Source of the DNA: Natronorubrum bangense
GTDB taxonomy: Archaea; Halobacteriota; Halobacteria; Halobacteriales; Natrialbaceae
Direction: 5' to 3'
Assembly: GCF_004799645.1 (NCBI RefSeq)
Contig: NZ_CP031305.1
Span: 124,001 to 188,000, forward strand
DNA length: 64,000 nucleotides
The notes below the pieces were generated by a model. That model had not been told where the DNA came from. It saw only the letters and a program-made list of their open reading frames with translations, and made no database searches. Below are positions 56,353-64,000 of the stretch, in pieces. How positions within the stretch are numbered: the stretch's first letter is position 1; the number at the start of each line of letters is the position of its first letter. The position numbers and the translations under genes were made by a program.

Positions 56353-57642
56353 ATGCGGTCTCTCCTTCGGCGGGTTCTTGCACAGTTCGCCGTCGATCGG
56401 CGAGTCCTCGCACTGGCGTTTGCTCGGATGGCTGACGGCATCGGGAACTCGTTTCTGATCATCGTTATCCCGCTGTACGTGGCCAGCGCCACCGTCGACG
56501 GGCGGACGTTCGGCCTCGAGGAGGCGATGATTATTGGCATCATCCTCTCGCTGTTTGGCTTTCTCAACAGTAGTTTTCAGCCGTTTACTGGCCGTCTTTC
56601 CGACCGCGTTGGCAAGCGAAAACCGTTCATCCTGATCGGGCTTGGTGGCCTCGCGATGACGAACGTCGCATACATCTTCGCGGAGACGTATCTTTCTCTC
56701 GTCGTTATTCGTGGTCTGCAGGGGGTCAGCGTGGCGTTTATTATCCCGGCATCGATCGCGTTGGTTAACGAACTCGCAACGGCACAGGACCGCGGCGGAA
56801 ACATGGGTGTCTACAACACGTTTCGGCTGGTCGGCTTCGGTGCCGGCCCGATCGTCGCTGGCGCGGTTGTCAATCTCGGCCCGTACACGCTGCCCGCTGG
56901 CCCAACGATCAGCGGCTTCGACGCCGCGTTTTCGATTGCTGCGATTACGGCGGTGGCCAGCTATCTGCTGGTCACCGTCCTGATCTCAGATCCCGATGCG
57001 ACGAGAGCGAACGCCAGTGCCGACCTCTCGATCTCGATCCGAGACCAGTCGGGGTCGCACCTGCTCGATCCGATCTTCACGCTCGGCATCGCCTCGCTGT
57101 TTATGGCGACGTCGATCGCACTGTTCGCGACGATTCAGCCACAGGTCAACGCCCGTCTCGATCAGGGCTCGACCTGGTTTGGGCTCCAGTTTGCGGCCTT
57201 TATTCTGGCACAGGTTCTCTTACAGACGCCGATCGGCCGAGCCTGTGATCGGTACGGCCGCCGCCCGTTCATCGTCGGCGGAATGCTCTTGTTGCTCCCG
57301 ACAACGCTCGTCCAGGGGTTCGTCACGACCTCGGAGCTGATGTTCGTCGCTCGCTTGCTTCAGGGCATTGCAGGTGCGATGGTGTTTGCGCCGGGGCTTG
57401 CCCTCGCTGGCGATCTCGCGGGTGAGGGCGAGTCCGGTTCGAAGCTCGCTGTGCTCACGATGGCGTTTGGCTTCGGGATCGCCATCGGCCCACTTTCGTC
57501 GGGCGCGCTGGTCGGCTACGGCTTTGCGATGCCGTTCGTTTTCGGCACGGCACTCGCCGCCATCGGCACACTCCTCGTCTATACGCAGATCGAGGAGACA
57601 CTCGAGACGACACAGCCGCTCCCAGTTCTCAGCAACGACTGA
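56353..57642 (+). CDS. Major facilitator superfamily transporter
   Basis: A 429-aa, twelve-helix carrier. The MFS motif A appears as GRLSDRVGKRKPFILIG after helix 2 and again as GRACDRYGRRPFIVGG between helices 8 and 9. The central loop between helices 6 and 7 is short. It is likely a drug or metabolite exporter; the substrate cannot be predicted. ATG 56353. Confidence 0.92.
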   Translation: MRSLLRRVLAQFAVDRRVLALAFARMADGIGNSFLIIVIPLYVASATVDGRTFGLEEAMIIGIILSLFGFLNSSFQPFTGRLSDRVGKRKPFILIGLGGLAMTNVAYIFAETYLSLVVIRGLQGVSVAFIIPASIALVNELATAQDRGGNMGVYNTFRLVGFGAGPIVAGAVVNLGPYTLPAGPTISGFDAAFSIAAITAVASYLLVTVLISDPDATRANASADLSISIRDQSGSHLLDPIFTLGIASLFMATSIALFATIQPQVNARLDQGSTWFGLQFAAFILAQVLLQTPIGRACDRYGRRPFIVGGMLLLLPTTLVQGFVTTSELMFVARLLQGIAGAMVFAPGLALAGDLAGEGESGSKLAVLTMAFGFGIAIGPLSSGALVGYGFAMPFVFGTALAAIGTLLVYTQIEETLETTQPLPVLSND

Positions 57643-57803
57643 CCCACACTGCTCTCGAGTGGCTGACAGGTCAGACCAGCGTGGCACACCGGAACTGACT
57701 GCCAGCAGTCCACCTCAGGGCCGCAGTTGTGAGAATCCGGCAGCGTTGGCCGAGAAACGATGGGACGCAACGCAAAAGTAGCGGATCCGCATACGATTCG
57801 ACG

Positions 57804-58307
57804 ATGACGCTCTCGGAGGAGGCCACGGAACGCTTGGCAGACGTCGTGGAGCTACAACCGACGAAAAACGCGGAGTTACAGGACCGGTGGGGGATGGACA
57901 GCGGCAGCGAAGTCCATCAGTATCTCGAGAACGAACTCGGTGATTACTACTTCCGTGATGACAACAGCCTGATTCGGGCGACGAGCGAGGCGGCAGACCT
58001 CGTCGACGTCGAACCCGGTATCGAGAGTGATCCAGACGACGAAGGGCCGCCATCCAGGATCCGCGTCCCGGAGCTGCAGTCACAGATCGTCGCGGTGCTG
58101 GCCGGGCCCGACGAGGAGTCCGAGAGCGTCGTGTCGGTCCTGCACAAACTCCGCGAGGAGTTCGACGTCGACCCCGAGGCCGAGGACGTCCGCTCGGGAC
58201 TGCAGAGTCTCCGCCGCAAGGACGTCGTCGAGGTCGAGTACCGAACCGTTCCGACGTTCCGGCTGGCCGTCGAACGTGAGGATCTCGAGGTCGGCGTCTC
58301 CGACTGA
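57804..58307 (+). CDS. Haloarchaeal DUF5797 protein
   Basis: A 167-aa soluble acidic protein, start MTLSEEATERLADVVELQ, then KNAELQDRWGMDSGSEVHQY and a helix-rich C-terminus (RSGLQSLRRKDVVEVEYR). The helix-turn-helix-like N-terminal pattern hints at DNA binding, but I see no proof. It is followed by a convergent DUF5787 gene 18 nt away. ATG 57804. Confidence 0.75.
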   Translation: MTLSEEATERLADVVELQPTKNAELQDRWGMDSGSEVHQYLENELGDYYFRDDNSLIRATSEAADLVDVEPGIESDPDDEGPPSRIRVPELQSQIVAVLAGPDEESESVVSVLHKLREEFDVDPEAEDVRSGLQSLRRKDVVEVEYRTVPTFRLAVEREDLEVGVSD

Positions 58308-58325
58308 AAAACGGCGCAAGCGCAG

Positions 58326-59390
58326 TTACAGCCCCGGTCGCCGTCGTCGACGTCGATCCTCGAGCAGTTGTCGACAGCGTGTTCCTGGGCCACCCTCGAT
58401 CGGCCAGCCTCGCGTTCGCCACCCCGGCGGCTCCGGCTCGAACTCGGGACAGCTCCCAGAACACTCCGCAGCCGTCTGACACCGTCCTTTCGCCGAACAG
58501 TGTGGGCGGAGTTGTGTGCCGTCTCGAGCACGCAACTGGAAGCCCCGACAGTCAGGACGCATGGTATCGACGAACGAGCGCCAGCCACGTTCGTAGGCCC
58601 GCTCGGCGATCGCGAGTCGTGTTTCGGCTTTCGTCTCGGGATCGACGTATTCGAAACGGGCTGCCGAGCCATCTCGAGCGCCGCCGTCGGGTCGCTCGAG
58701 GATGCGCGTGCCGGGTTCGGCGACGGGAAGTGTCCGAGGATACCACTCGACTGTCGCGGTCAGGGCCGCAGGCTCGAGCGCGAGGATGCCGGCTTCGATC
58801 GGGACCCCCTCGAACAGCGCGGGTTCGACAGCGTTGCCCGTCGCCCGCGTCGCGACCCAGACCTCGTCGGCCAGCGAGACGGCGACGTCGTACTCGAGTT
58901 GCGAGCCGAGCACGCGGGCCGCGCTGGCGTCTAAGTCGGGTTTGTTCTCGATCGCGATGATTCGGTCGACCCAGTCGGGATAGGGCCATTTCCGACGGAT
59001 CTGGATACGATTACCCGACTTGCGGGTCTCGAGGATGTCTCGATCGTCGGCTCGATGAATCGCCTCGCGGACGTAGCGCCACGGGTAGCCGGGGTCGGGG
59101 AGACAGTCGCGATAGTACGTCCACTCCGTGGGCGCGTTGCGAACGAGATGCAAAAGGTCGCTGTCGAGGCGCTCTGGGCCGAACGCTGCCCGCTCGCGAA
59201 GCGCCGCTGGGTCACACTCGAGAACGATGGTGTCCCAGCGGCGGCGTTTCGTTCCGAGCTGACGGGCAACGATCACGTGATTGCCACTGGTTGCCTCGGT
59301 CGGCGGCCAGGCGCGTTCGGCCCAGCGACAGCTTCGGAGTTCGAACTCGAACTCGGTCGTATGCCGGTCCACACTGGCTATTCGAGCCAC
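58326..59390 (-). CDS. DUF5787 protein, possible Fe-S PD-(D/E)XK nuclease
   Basis: A 354-aa protein: ELRSCRWAERAWPP with Cys21 near the N-terminus, then WVDRIIAIENKPDLD giving D142, E148 and K150 (a D-x5-E-x-K core), then QLEYDVAVSLADEVW, and a C-terminal Cys set C298, C304, C310, C314 (with C281). The combination of one N-terminal and several C-terminal Cys around a PD-(D/E)XK core resembles Cas4/AddB-type nucleases that hold a 4Fe-4S cluster. This role is my inference; the family itself is listed as of unknown function. The start is ATG 59388-59390. Confidence 0.7.
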   Translation of the reverse strand: MARIASVDRHTTEFEFELRSCRWAERAWPPTEATSGNHVIVARQLGTKRRRWDTIVLECDPAALRERAAFGPERLDSDLLHLVRNAPTEWTYYRDCLPDPGYPWRYVREAIHRADDRDILETRKSGNRIQIRRKWPYPDWVDRIIAIENKPDLDASAARVLGSQLEYDVAVSLADEVWVATRATGNAVEPALFEGVPIEAGILALEPAALTATVEWYPRTLPVAEPGTRILERPDGGARDGSAARFEYVDPETKAETRLAIAERAYERGWRSFVDTMRPDCRGFQLRARDGTQLRPHCSAKGRCQTAAECSGSCPEFEPEPPGWRTRGWPIEGGPGTRCRQLLEDRRRRRRPGL

Positions 59391-59496
59391 GTGCGCAAAA
59401 GCGCTGCCTGATCGGCGTGGGAAGGTGACTCACGGCGATGGATCTCGAGCGGGTGGCCACTGTGATGTCGGTGGGCGACTCGAGATTGCCGTGACC

Positions 59497-59934
59497 TTAC
59501 TCTTCGTCCTCCTCCTCGCGGTCGTCAAGGAACTCGTGGGCCTGTTCTAAGATTTCGCGTGGCCCGTCCTGTGTGACGGTGTTGACTGCCTGCTCGTAGT
59601 CGCGCCACTGGAGGTCCCGATGTTCGTTTGATAGCTCCGCACTGGCCTCGAACGATTTCGCAATAAAGAGGTGAACGGTCTTGTGGATCGTCGTGCCGTT
59701 TGCCTCGAAGACGTAGTTGTAGTCCTCACGAAAGCCGTCGAGAAGCCGGAACTGCTCGATACCTGCCTCTTCCTTTACTTCGCGGATCGCCGTCTGCTGT
59801 AGCTCTTCATCTCCTTCGACACCGCCCTTGGGAAACTCCCAATCGCCTGGGCGGCTCTTGAGTAGAAGATACTCGCGCCGGCCCCGCGTATCGCGGAAGA
59901 GGATCGCGCCTGCGCTCGTAGCTTCGACTGCCAT
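59497..59934 (-). CDS. Nudix hydrolase (diadenosine tetraphosphatase-like)
   Basis: A 145-aa Nudix enzyme. The Nudix box reads GGVEGDEELQQTAIREVKEE with AGI after it, matching Gx5Ex7REUxEExGU. The upstream part (SAGAILFRDTRGRREYLLLK; GDWEFPKGG) and the C-terminal HRDLQWRDYEQA resemble bis(5'-nucleosyl)-tetraphosphatases. ATG 59932-59934 (MAVEATSAGA) is preferred over a 17-codon longer start. Confidence 0.92.
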   Translation of the reverse strand: MAVEATSAGAILFRDTRGRREYLLLKSRPGDWEFPKGGVEGDEELQQTAIREVKEEAGIEQFRLLDGFREDYNYVFEANGTTIHKTVHLFIAKSFEASAELSNEHRDLQWRDYEQAVNTVTQDGPREILEQAHEFLDDREEEDEE

Positions 59935-60122
59935 TATCTGGAATAATAGGTGCGACGTTAAGAGAATATCGGACTGTTCGTCCAACGGATATCCCGATCA
60001 GTGGAACGATGTCTACGAGTTTTCGGCCGACGTGTCTGAATTTGTCCACCGCTCTGTGAATGAACTGGGCGTATCTCAGCAAGTTTTTACGCACCGGCCG
60101 TTGACAAATGGACAGCACAACT

Positions 60123-60458
60123 ATGACCTTCGTTACCCGCCTCACGCTCCAGAGCGGCGATCGAGCCGCTCTGGATGGGATCGTCGAAGACATCAAATCT
60201 ACCGCCGAGCGCAAGGGAGCTGCTCTGAAAGGGCCCCACTCCCATCCGCCCGAGAAATTTTCCGTGCCCCAGCGGTGTCGGCTCCACGCCGACGACGATC
60301 GGCAGTTCTCTTCGTGGCAGTATACGGTGTTCACCCGCGAGCTCGAGATTCACGGCCACGACAACCTCGCGCGCAATATTGCCGAGCAGAACTTCCCGGA
60401 TTCGGTCCACATCGAGGCGGAAGTCGAGCACGTTCGTGGCGTCGGCCGTGGCAACTAA
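60123..60458 (+). CDS. uS10/mL48-family ribosomal-protein-like
   Basis: A 111-aa protein with the S10-like fold: MTFVTRLTLQSGDRAALDGI, KGAALKGPHSHPPEKFSVPQ and YTVFTRELEIHGHDNLARNI. It is a paralogue type found in haloarchaea beside the genuine uS10, which is usually next to EF1-alpha; none of those neighbours is here. ATG 60123 is used (an ATG 15 nt earlier also exists). Role unknown; perhaps ribosome-associated. Confidence 0.82.
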   Translation: MTFVTRLTLQSGDRAALDGIVEDIKSTAERKGAALKGPHSHPPEKFSVPQRCRLHADDDRQFSSWQYTVFTRELEIHGHDNLARNIAEQNFPDSVHIEAEVEHVRGVGRGN

Positions 60459-60525
60459 CGCCTGAGACGCGACCCCTCTTACGTTGGCTTGTTGCTTTTA
60501 TCCGCTCGAGCCAAACAGTCGGGCA

Positions 60526-60996
60526 ATGTATACGGGCAAGACCGAGAAGCCCTGCTGTCTCTGTGAAACCGGTGATATCGACCACCGAATCGATCTGCCG
60601 CCGCGAGTGATTCAACAGCTAAAACACGGCGAAGCCATCGCCTGGCAGGACGTCGTCGGTGAGGTATCACTGTACTTTTGTGACCGAGACTGGGAGACGG
60701 TCTGTGATCTCGTCCTCGAGACCGGAATGACGCCGTTGCCTCGGTGTAACGCCGCCCGTGCCTCCTTCGATCTCCGAGAGGACTTCGAGGCGTTCACCAA
60801 CCGAACGAAAGACGTGCCCGACCACCAGCCCATCGAAGAGCGATTCTGGACCGACAGCCAGCAGATTCTCGCGGGCGACACCGAGTATCCCCCATCTGAC
60901 CGGGAGCTCGTCCAAGCCCGGGTCGTCACGTGGGCGCTCGAAGACCTCGAGGCCCCCATCGCGCGGGGGGAGCCCGGGACCGCACAGCAAGAGTAA
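60526..60996 (+). CDS. Haloarchaeal hypothetical protein with Cys motif, 156 aa
   Basis: Starts MYTGKTEKPCCLCETGDIDH with a CCxxC cluster, followed by DLPPRVIQQLKHGEAIAWQD and LYFCDRDWETVCDLV, and an acidic C-terminus. The Cys residues may bind zinc. I do not recognise the family. ATG 60526; 69 nt later an M20 gene begins in the same direction, perhaps co-transcribed. Confidence 0.65.
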   Translation: MYTGKTEKPCCLCETGDIDHRIDLPPRVIQQLKHGEAIAWQDVVGEVSLYFCDRDWETVCDLVLETGMTPLPRCNAARASFDLREDFEAFTNRTKDVPDHQPIEERFWTDSQQILAGDTEYPPSDRELVQARVVTWALEDLEAPIARGEPGTAQQE

Positions 60997-61065
60997 GCGG
61001 AGCGCGCGGCTGCCGGACACTGATTTTCAGTGGTAACTATAGGATCTGTCGTCTAACGAGTGGGT

Positions 61066-62349
61066 ATGGCACTCACCGAATCGGACCGCATCTCGCTGCG
61101 CCGGGACCTCCACCGCCGGCCCGAACCCGCCTGGTGTGAGTTTTATACCACTGCACGACTCGCCGAGGAACTCAAGTCACAACTCGACCTCGACGCGCTC
61201 CACGTCGGCCCCGACGCCATCGCGGGCGACCACCGGATGGCCGTCCCCGACGAGGCCGAACTGGCCTACTGGTACGACCGCGCCCGCGAGGCCGGCGTCG
61301 ACGAGGCGGTTCTCGAGTCGCTCGAAGGCGGCTACACGGGCCTCGTCGCCGTCCTCGAGCGCGGCGAGGGACCCACTGTGGGTCTCCGGGTCGACATCGA
61401 CGGGCTGCCGGTCGAGGAATCCGACGACGCGGCCCACGAACCCGCTGCGGAGGGGTTCCGATCCGAGTACGAGGGGGCGATGCACGCCTGCGGCCACGAC
61501 GCCCACGCGACGATCGGCGTCGGCGTCCTCGAGCGAATCGCCGAGAGCGGTGAGTTTTCTGGCACGCTGAAGGTCTTTTTCCAGCCCGCTGAAGAGGTCG
61601 TCGGCGGCGGGAAGTCGATGGCCAAAAGCGACCACATTCAGGACGTCGACCACCTGCTGGCGCTCCATATCGGCCTCGATCATCCCACTGGCGAAATCGT
61701 CGCTGGTATCGACGGCTTTCTCGCCGTTCGCCACCTCGAGGCCGAGTTCACCGGCGAGTCGTCTCACGCTGGCGGCCATCCCGAGCAGGGGCGAAACGCC
61801 GTGCAGGCGATGGCGACAGCCGTCCAGAACCTCTACGGCATCCCCCGACACAACGACGGCAAAACGCGAGTCAACGCGGGCGTCGTCGAGGGCGGGACGG
61901 CCGCCAACGTCATCCCGGAGGAGGCACGGATCCTCGCCGAAGTTCGCGGCGAGACGACTGAGCTGATGGAGTACATGCACAGCAAGGCACGCCACGTGGT
62001 CCGCAGCGCGGCCGAGATGCACGAGTGTACGGTCGACTTCGCTATCGGCGCGGAAGCTCCGAGCGCGACGAGCGATCAGGAACTCGTCGACATCGTCGCC
62101 GACGTCGCGGGACGGACCGAGGGCGTCGAGCGCGTGCTCGAGCGCGACGAACTCGGCGGCAGCGAGGACGCGACGTTCCTGATGCAAGCGGTCCAGGAAA
62201 ACGGCGGTACCGCCTGTTATGTTGGCATCGGCACGGACCACCCCGGCGGTCACCACACCCCGACGTTCGATGTCGACGAGGCGAGTGTCGCCCATGGTGT
62301 CGACGTGATCGCCGGCACGATCGAGCGGATCGGCCAAAGAGGGTTCTAA
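61066..62349 (+). CDS. M20-family amidohydrolase (AbgB/aminobenzoyl-glutamate hydrolase-like)
   Basis: A 427-aa zinc hydrolase: LRRDLHRRPEPAWCEFYTTA at the start, RVDIDGLPVEES, ACGHDAHATIGVGV with metal-binding residues, FFQPAEEVVGGGK, AGGHPEQGRNAVQAM and HHTPTFDVDE. The insertion at about residues 65-100 (HRMAVPDEAELAYWYDRAR) is typical of the AbgB-like subgroup. ATG 61066 is used; GTG 61060 is two codons earlier. Likely cleaves an N-acyl or aminobenzoyl-glutamate bond. Confidence 0.9.
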   Translation: MALTESDRISLRRDLHRRPEPAWCEFYTTARLAEELKSQLDLDALHVGPDAIAGDHRMAVPDEAELAYWYDRAREAGVDEAVLESLEGGYTGLVAVLERGEGPTVGLRVDIDGLPVEESDDAAHEPAAEGFRSEYEGAMHACGHDAHATIGVGVLERIAESGEFSGTLKVFFQPAEEVVGGGKSMAKSDHIQDVDHLLALHIGLDHPTGEIVAGIDGFLAVRHLEAEFTGESSHAGGHPEQGRNAVQAMATAVQNLYGIPRHNDGKTRVNAGVVEGGTAANVIPEEARILAEVRGETTELMEYMHSKARHVVRSAAEMHECTVDFAIGAEAPSATSDQELVDIVADVAGRTEGVERVLERDELGGSEDATFLMQAVQENGGTACYVGIGTDHPGGHHTPTFDVDEASVAHGVDVIAGTIERIGQRGF

Positions 62350-62435
62350 GCGGCAGCGCATCGGGACGTGGGGTTCGGAAAAAAGCGAATCAGTTGTCGT
62401 CGGCTGGCAACCGGCGGTCCGAGGTGGCCTGTCGA

Positions 62436-63308
62436 TCAGTACCCGTCGTCGTCATCATCGTGACCATCGTCATCGTCGTGACCGTCGTCATCGTCGTAGC
62501 CATCGTCGTCGTCGTGACCGTCGTCATCGTCGTGATGTTCAGCATCGACCACGACCTCGAGGTCGAACGGTTCGTCTGCCGGCGCAGCCTCGGGCTCTAA
62601 GTAACCGACAGCAAAGGCCGAGTAGACGGTGCCGGCCATCGGTTCGACGTCGAAGGTTGCGACGACGTCGCCGTCGTTGTCCTCGGTCGCGGGTCGGACC
62701 TCGAGGGTGTACATGTCAGGGGGGACCTCGACGGCTGCAGCGTCGCCGAAGGCAGCGTCCTCGAACAGTACCGTCTCGCCGTCGCCGGCCGTGACATCGA
62801 CGGCGGGCGCATCTGGCGAGGCGTGGACGAGTCTGATGCGGGCGTCCTCACCGGGGTCGCTCAGGTCATCCTCGAGTACTGCGGGTGCAAACGGCTGATT
62901 CTCATCCTCTGCGAGTTCGCCGAGGGCGGCGATCGTGTAGTCGCCGTCACCGACCTCAACGTCGTCATCGAAGACGACGGTGTCGGGGTCGCCTGCGGCC
63001 GTGATCATGACCCCGTACGTCTCGGGGGCGAGCTCGAGATAGTCGCTGACGGCCCGATAGGGGACGTCCTCGAGGACGGCGTCGCCGTCGACATAGACGT
63101 CGACGTTTGGCGCATCAGGCGAGAGGTGAGCAACGCGGACGCCTGCGTCATGGTCGTCCATCGCTCCGTTCTCGGCGTCGTCATCGTGGTCGTCAGCCAT
63201 CCCATCATCGTCCGTTCCATCGTCGCCACCCAGACAGCCCGCGAGGCCGATGACCCCAGTGGCTCCGATCAGTGACAGTGCGCGTCGGCGTGTGTGTTGT
63301 TGTACCAT
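62436..63308 (-). CDS. DUF4397 lipoprotein with Asp/His-rich tail
   Basis: A 290-aa exported protein. The signal has a twin Arg (HTRRRALSLIGATG) and lipobox LAGC, so it is a Tat lipoprotein. Two DUF4397 beta-domains follow (VRVAHLSPDAPNVDVYVDGD and IRLVHASPDAPAVDVTAGDG). The C-terminus has repeated DDDDGH-type units, encoded by tandem GTCGTCATCATCGTGACC-like repeats. Such domains occur in surface proteins; the tail could bind cations. ATG 63306-63308 is used. Confidence 0.9.
   Translation of the reverse strand: MVQQHTRRRALSLIGATGVIGLAGCLGGDDGTDDDGMADDHDDDAENGAMDDHDAGVRVAHLSPDAPNVDVYVDGDAVLEDVPYRAVSDYLELAPETYGVMITAAGDPDTVVFDDDVEVGDGDYTIAALGELAEDENQPFAPAVLEDDLSDPGEDARIRLVHASPDAPAVDVTAGDGETVLFEDAAFGDAAAVEVPPDMYTLEVRPATEDNDGDVVATFDVEPMAGTVYSAFAVGYLEPEAAPADEPFDLEVVVDAEHHDDDDGHDDDDGYDDDDGHDDDDGHDDDDDGY
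62439..62538. repeat. Imperfect tandem repeat encoding the Asp/His tail
   Basis: About six imperfect units of 15-18 bp (variants of CATCGTCATCGTCGTGACC) encode the DDDDGH/DDDDGY tail of the DUF4397 lipoprotein. Such a run is likely to change in length between strains. Confidence 0.85.
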
Positions 63309-63513
63309 CGAGACAGTGTAGCCTACCAACAAGAATAACCAGAGTCCCTAACAGAGTAGGTTTTTGGCCAGTTAGTATTTATATCATGTCGCCATTAACG
63401 TCTGTGTGTCGAGCTGTTGTATCGCTGGTGACACGACAGTTCGCTCGAAATTCCCGGTCAAAAAGGGGTGAGATGTGGGGACAAAAACGGTACCCAGCAA
63501 ACCGACTGTGAGG

Positions 63514-64000
63514 TCAGTACTTGGGATCAGCGCCAGTCGTCTCGTACACCTGTTCCATCAGGTCGTCGCGGCGTTCCTGCCAGTGCTCGAGGGCGGCGGG
63601 ATGGTGAGGATAGGCCTCGTAGAGTTCGAGCAGGTCGTCGGCCCGGCGCTTGGTCTGGAAGAAGTTCCAGATCGTGCCCCAGTGGCCACGGCTGTTGTAC
63701 AGGCTTTCTGCGGCAAGTTTCGGGCCGATGCTCGTACTCCCCGAGTACAGCGCCTCCGCGAGTTTCTCGCCGGGCATCGCGGCGAGCAGCCCCATCAGGT
63801 CGTCGACGTCGATGGCCGTCGAGAGGATGTTGTAGACGTCCAAGGCGGCATACCGTGCGCCGAAGTGGTCCATGACGCGCTCGTTGTACTCCCAGAGGGT
63901 TTTCTCGCCGACGTCGCCGGTCTCGAGACCCTTGATCGCGGCTTCGGCGGCGTACTTGCCGGCGTAGGCAGCGCCGGCGATGCCACCGCCAGTCGTCGGG
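63514..64000 (-). CDS. Geranylgeranyl reductase-family protein (5' end outside window)
   Basis: The C-terminal 162 residues of a digeranylgeranylglycerophospholipid reductase-type flavoenzyme, which saturates the isoprenoid chains of archaeal lipids. Visible: TTGGGIAGAAYAGKYAAEAA at the window edge, YNERVMDHFGARYAALD and SLYNSRGHWGTIWNFFQTKR. The stop is at 63514-63516. The FAD-binding N-terminus lies beyond position 64000. The gap 63309-63513 before it holds nothing recognisable. Confidence 0.9.
   Translation of the reverse strand, partial: PTTGGGIAGAAYAGKYAAEAAIKGLETGDVGEKTLWEYNERVMDHFGARYAALDVYNILSTAIDVDDLMGLLAAMPGEKLAEALYSGSTSIGPKLAAESLYNSRGHWGTIWNFFQTKRRADDLLELYEAYPHHPAALEHWQERRDDLMEQVYETTGADPKY

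Noticed and set aside
62025..62600. Plus-strand frame with VVVIVVTVVIVV repeats
   Set aside because: It is the antisense of the Asp/His repeat tail; the apparent membrane segment is an artefact of the repeat.

Overview
This window is chromosomal DNA of a haloarchaeon (class Halobacteria). Evidence: GC-rich coding with very acidic proteins, adjacent gyrB and topoisomerase VI genes, a gas-vesicle (gvp) cluster, a split glycine decarboxylase, archaeal-type HMG-CoA synthase, the preQ0 pathway used for archaeosine, Tat lipoproteins with lipoboxes, and the C-terminus of a geranylgeranyl reductase used for archaeal lipids. The family mix suggests order Natrialbales, but that is an inference. Most genes have little or no leader, with TATA-like elements about 25-35 nt before the start codon.

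Layout. 1-6128: gyrB (minus, 3' end cut by the window edge), a frameshifted K+-channel-like gene, then top6B-top6A, followed by a 46-bp direct duplication of the top6A 3' end. 6.2-15.4 kb: NRAMP-like carrier, metallo-beta-lactamase-fold hydrolase, FAH-family hydrolase, tRNA-Glu, DUF309, an aspartoacylase-like deacylase, a two-gene YeeE/YedE transporter (second gene frameshifted), a PQQ-type sugar dehydrogenase lipoprotein, a monothiol glutaredoxin and a haloarchaeal hypothetical. 15.8-17.4 kb: a BCCT osmolyte transporter interrupted by two nonsense codons, both at conserved Trp positions. 17.9-28.8 kb: HMG-CoA synthase, UreH-like protein plus CcoI-type copper ATPase, AI-2E-type permease, gcvPA-gcvPB, NAD kinase/IMPase fusion. 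29-34.6 kb: CBS protein, a three-unit 45-bp minisatellite, small zinc ribbons, cobalamin adenosyltransferase, tRNA-Val with a displaced copy of its 3' end, a stand-alone HsdR_N-type nuclease, a universal stress protein and MaoC. 34.8-41.5 kb: MsrA, didomain MaoC, thiolase, acyl-CoA dehydrogenase, and a Gfo/Idh/MocA oxidoreductase.

42.2-49.0 kb: a compact gas-vesicle locus with two divergent arms. gvpF-G-H-(I)-J-K-L-M read leftward with overlapping stops and starts; gvpA-N-O read rightward. No gvpC lies between A and N, and no gvpD/gvpE regulators lie anywhere in the window. The gene in the gvpI position encodes 303 aa with a long acidic N-terminal part, GvpO carries an N-terminal C/C/C/H zinc-knuckle-like motif, and the A/F intergenic region holds a 15-bp direct repeat and a 10-bp inverted repeat. 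This is the most distinctive system in the window.

49.1-64 kb: iron-containing alcohol dehydrogenase, queD-queE-queC, a winged-helix regulator, a CinA-like protein, a 41-aa membrane microprotein, a frameshifted ATP-NAD kinase family gene, an AbrB-PhoU regulator, an MFS transporter, DUF5797, DUF5787 (here read as a possible Fe-S PD-(D/E)XK nuclease), Nudix, a second S10-like protein, an M20 amidohydrolase, a DUF4397 lipoprotein and a partial geranylgeranyl reductase.

Three genes each need one extra base to restore full-length homology and one gene carries two stops. Either the assembly has single-base errors or the strain is losing several transport and kinase functions.
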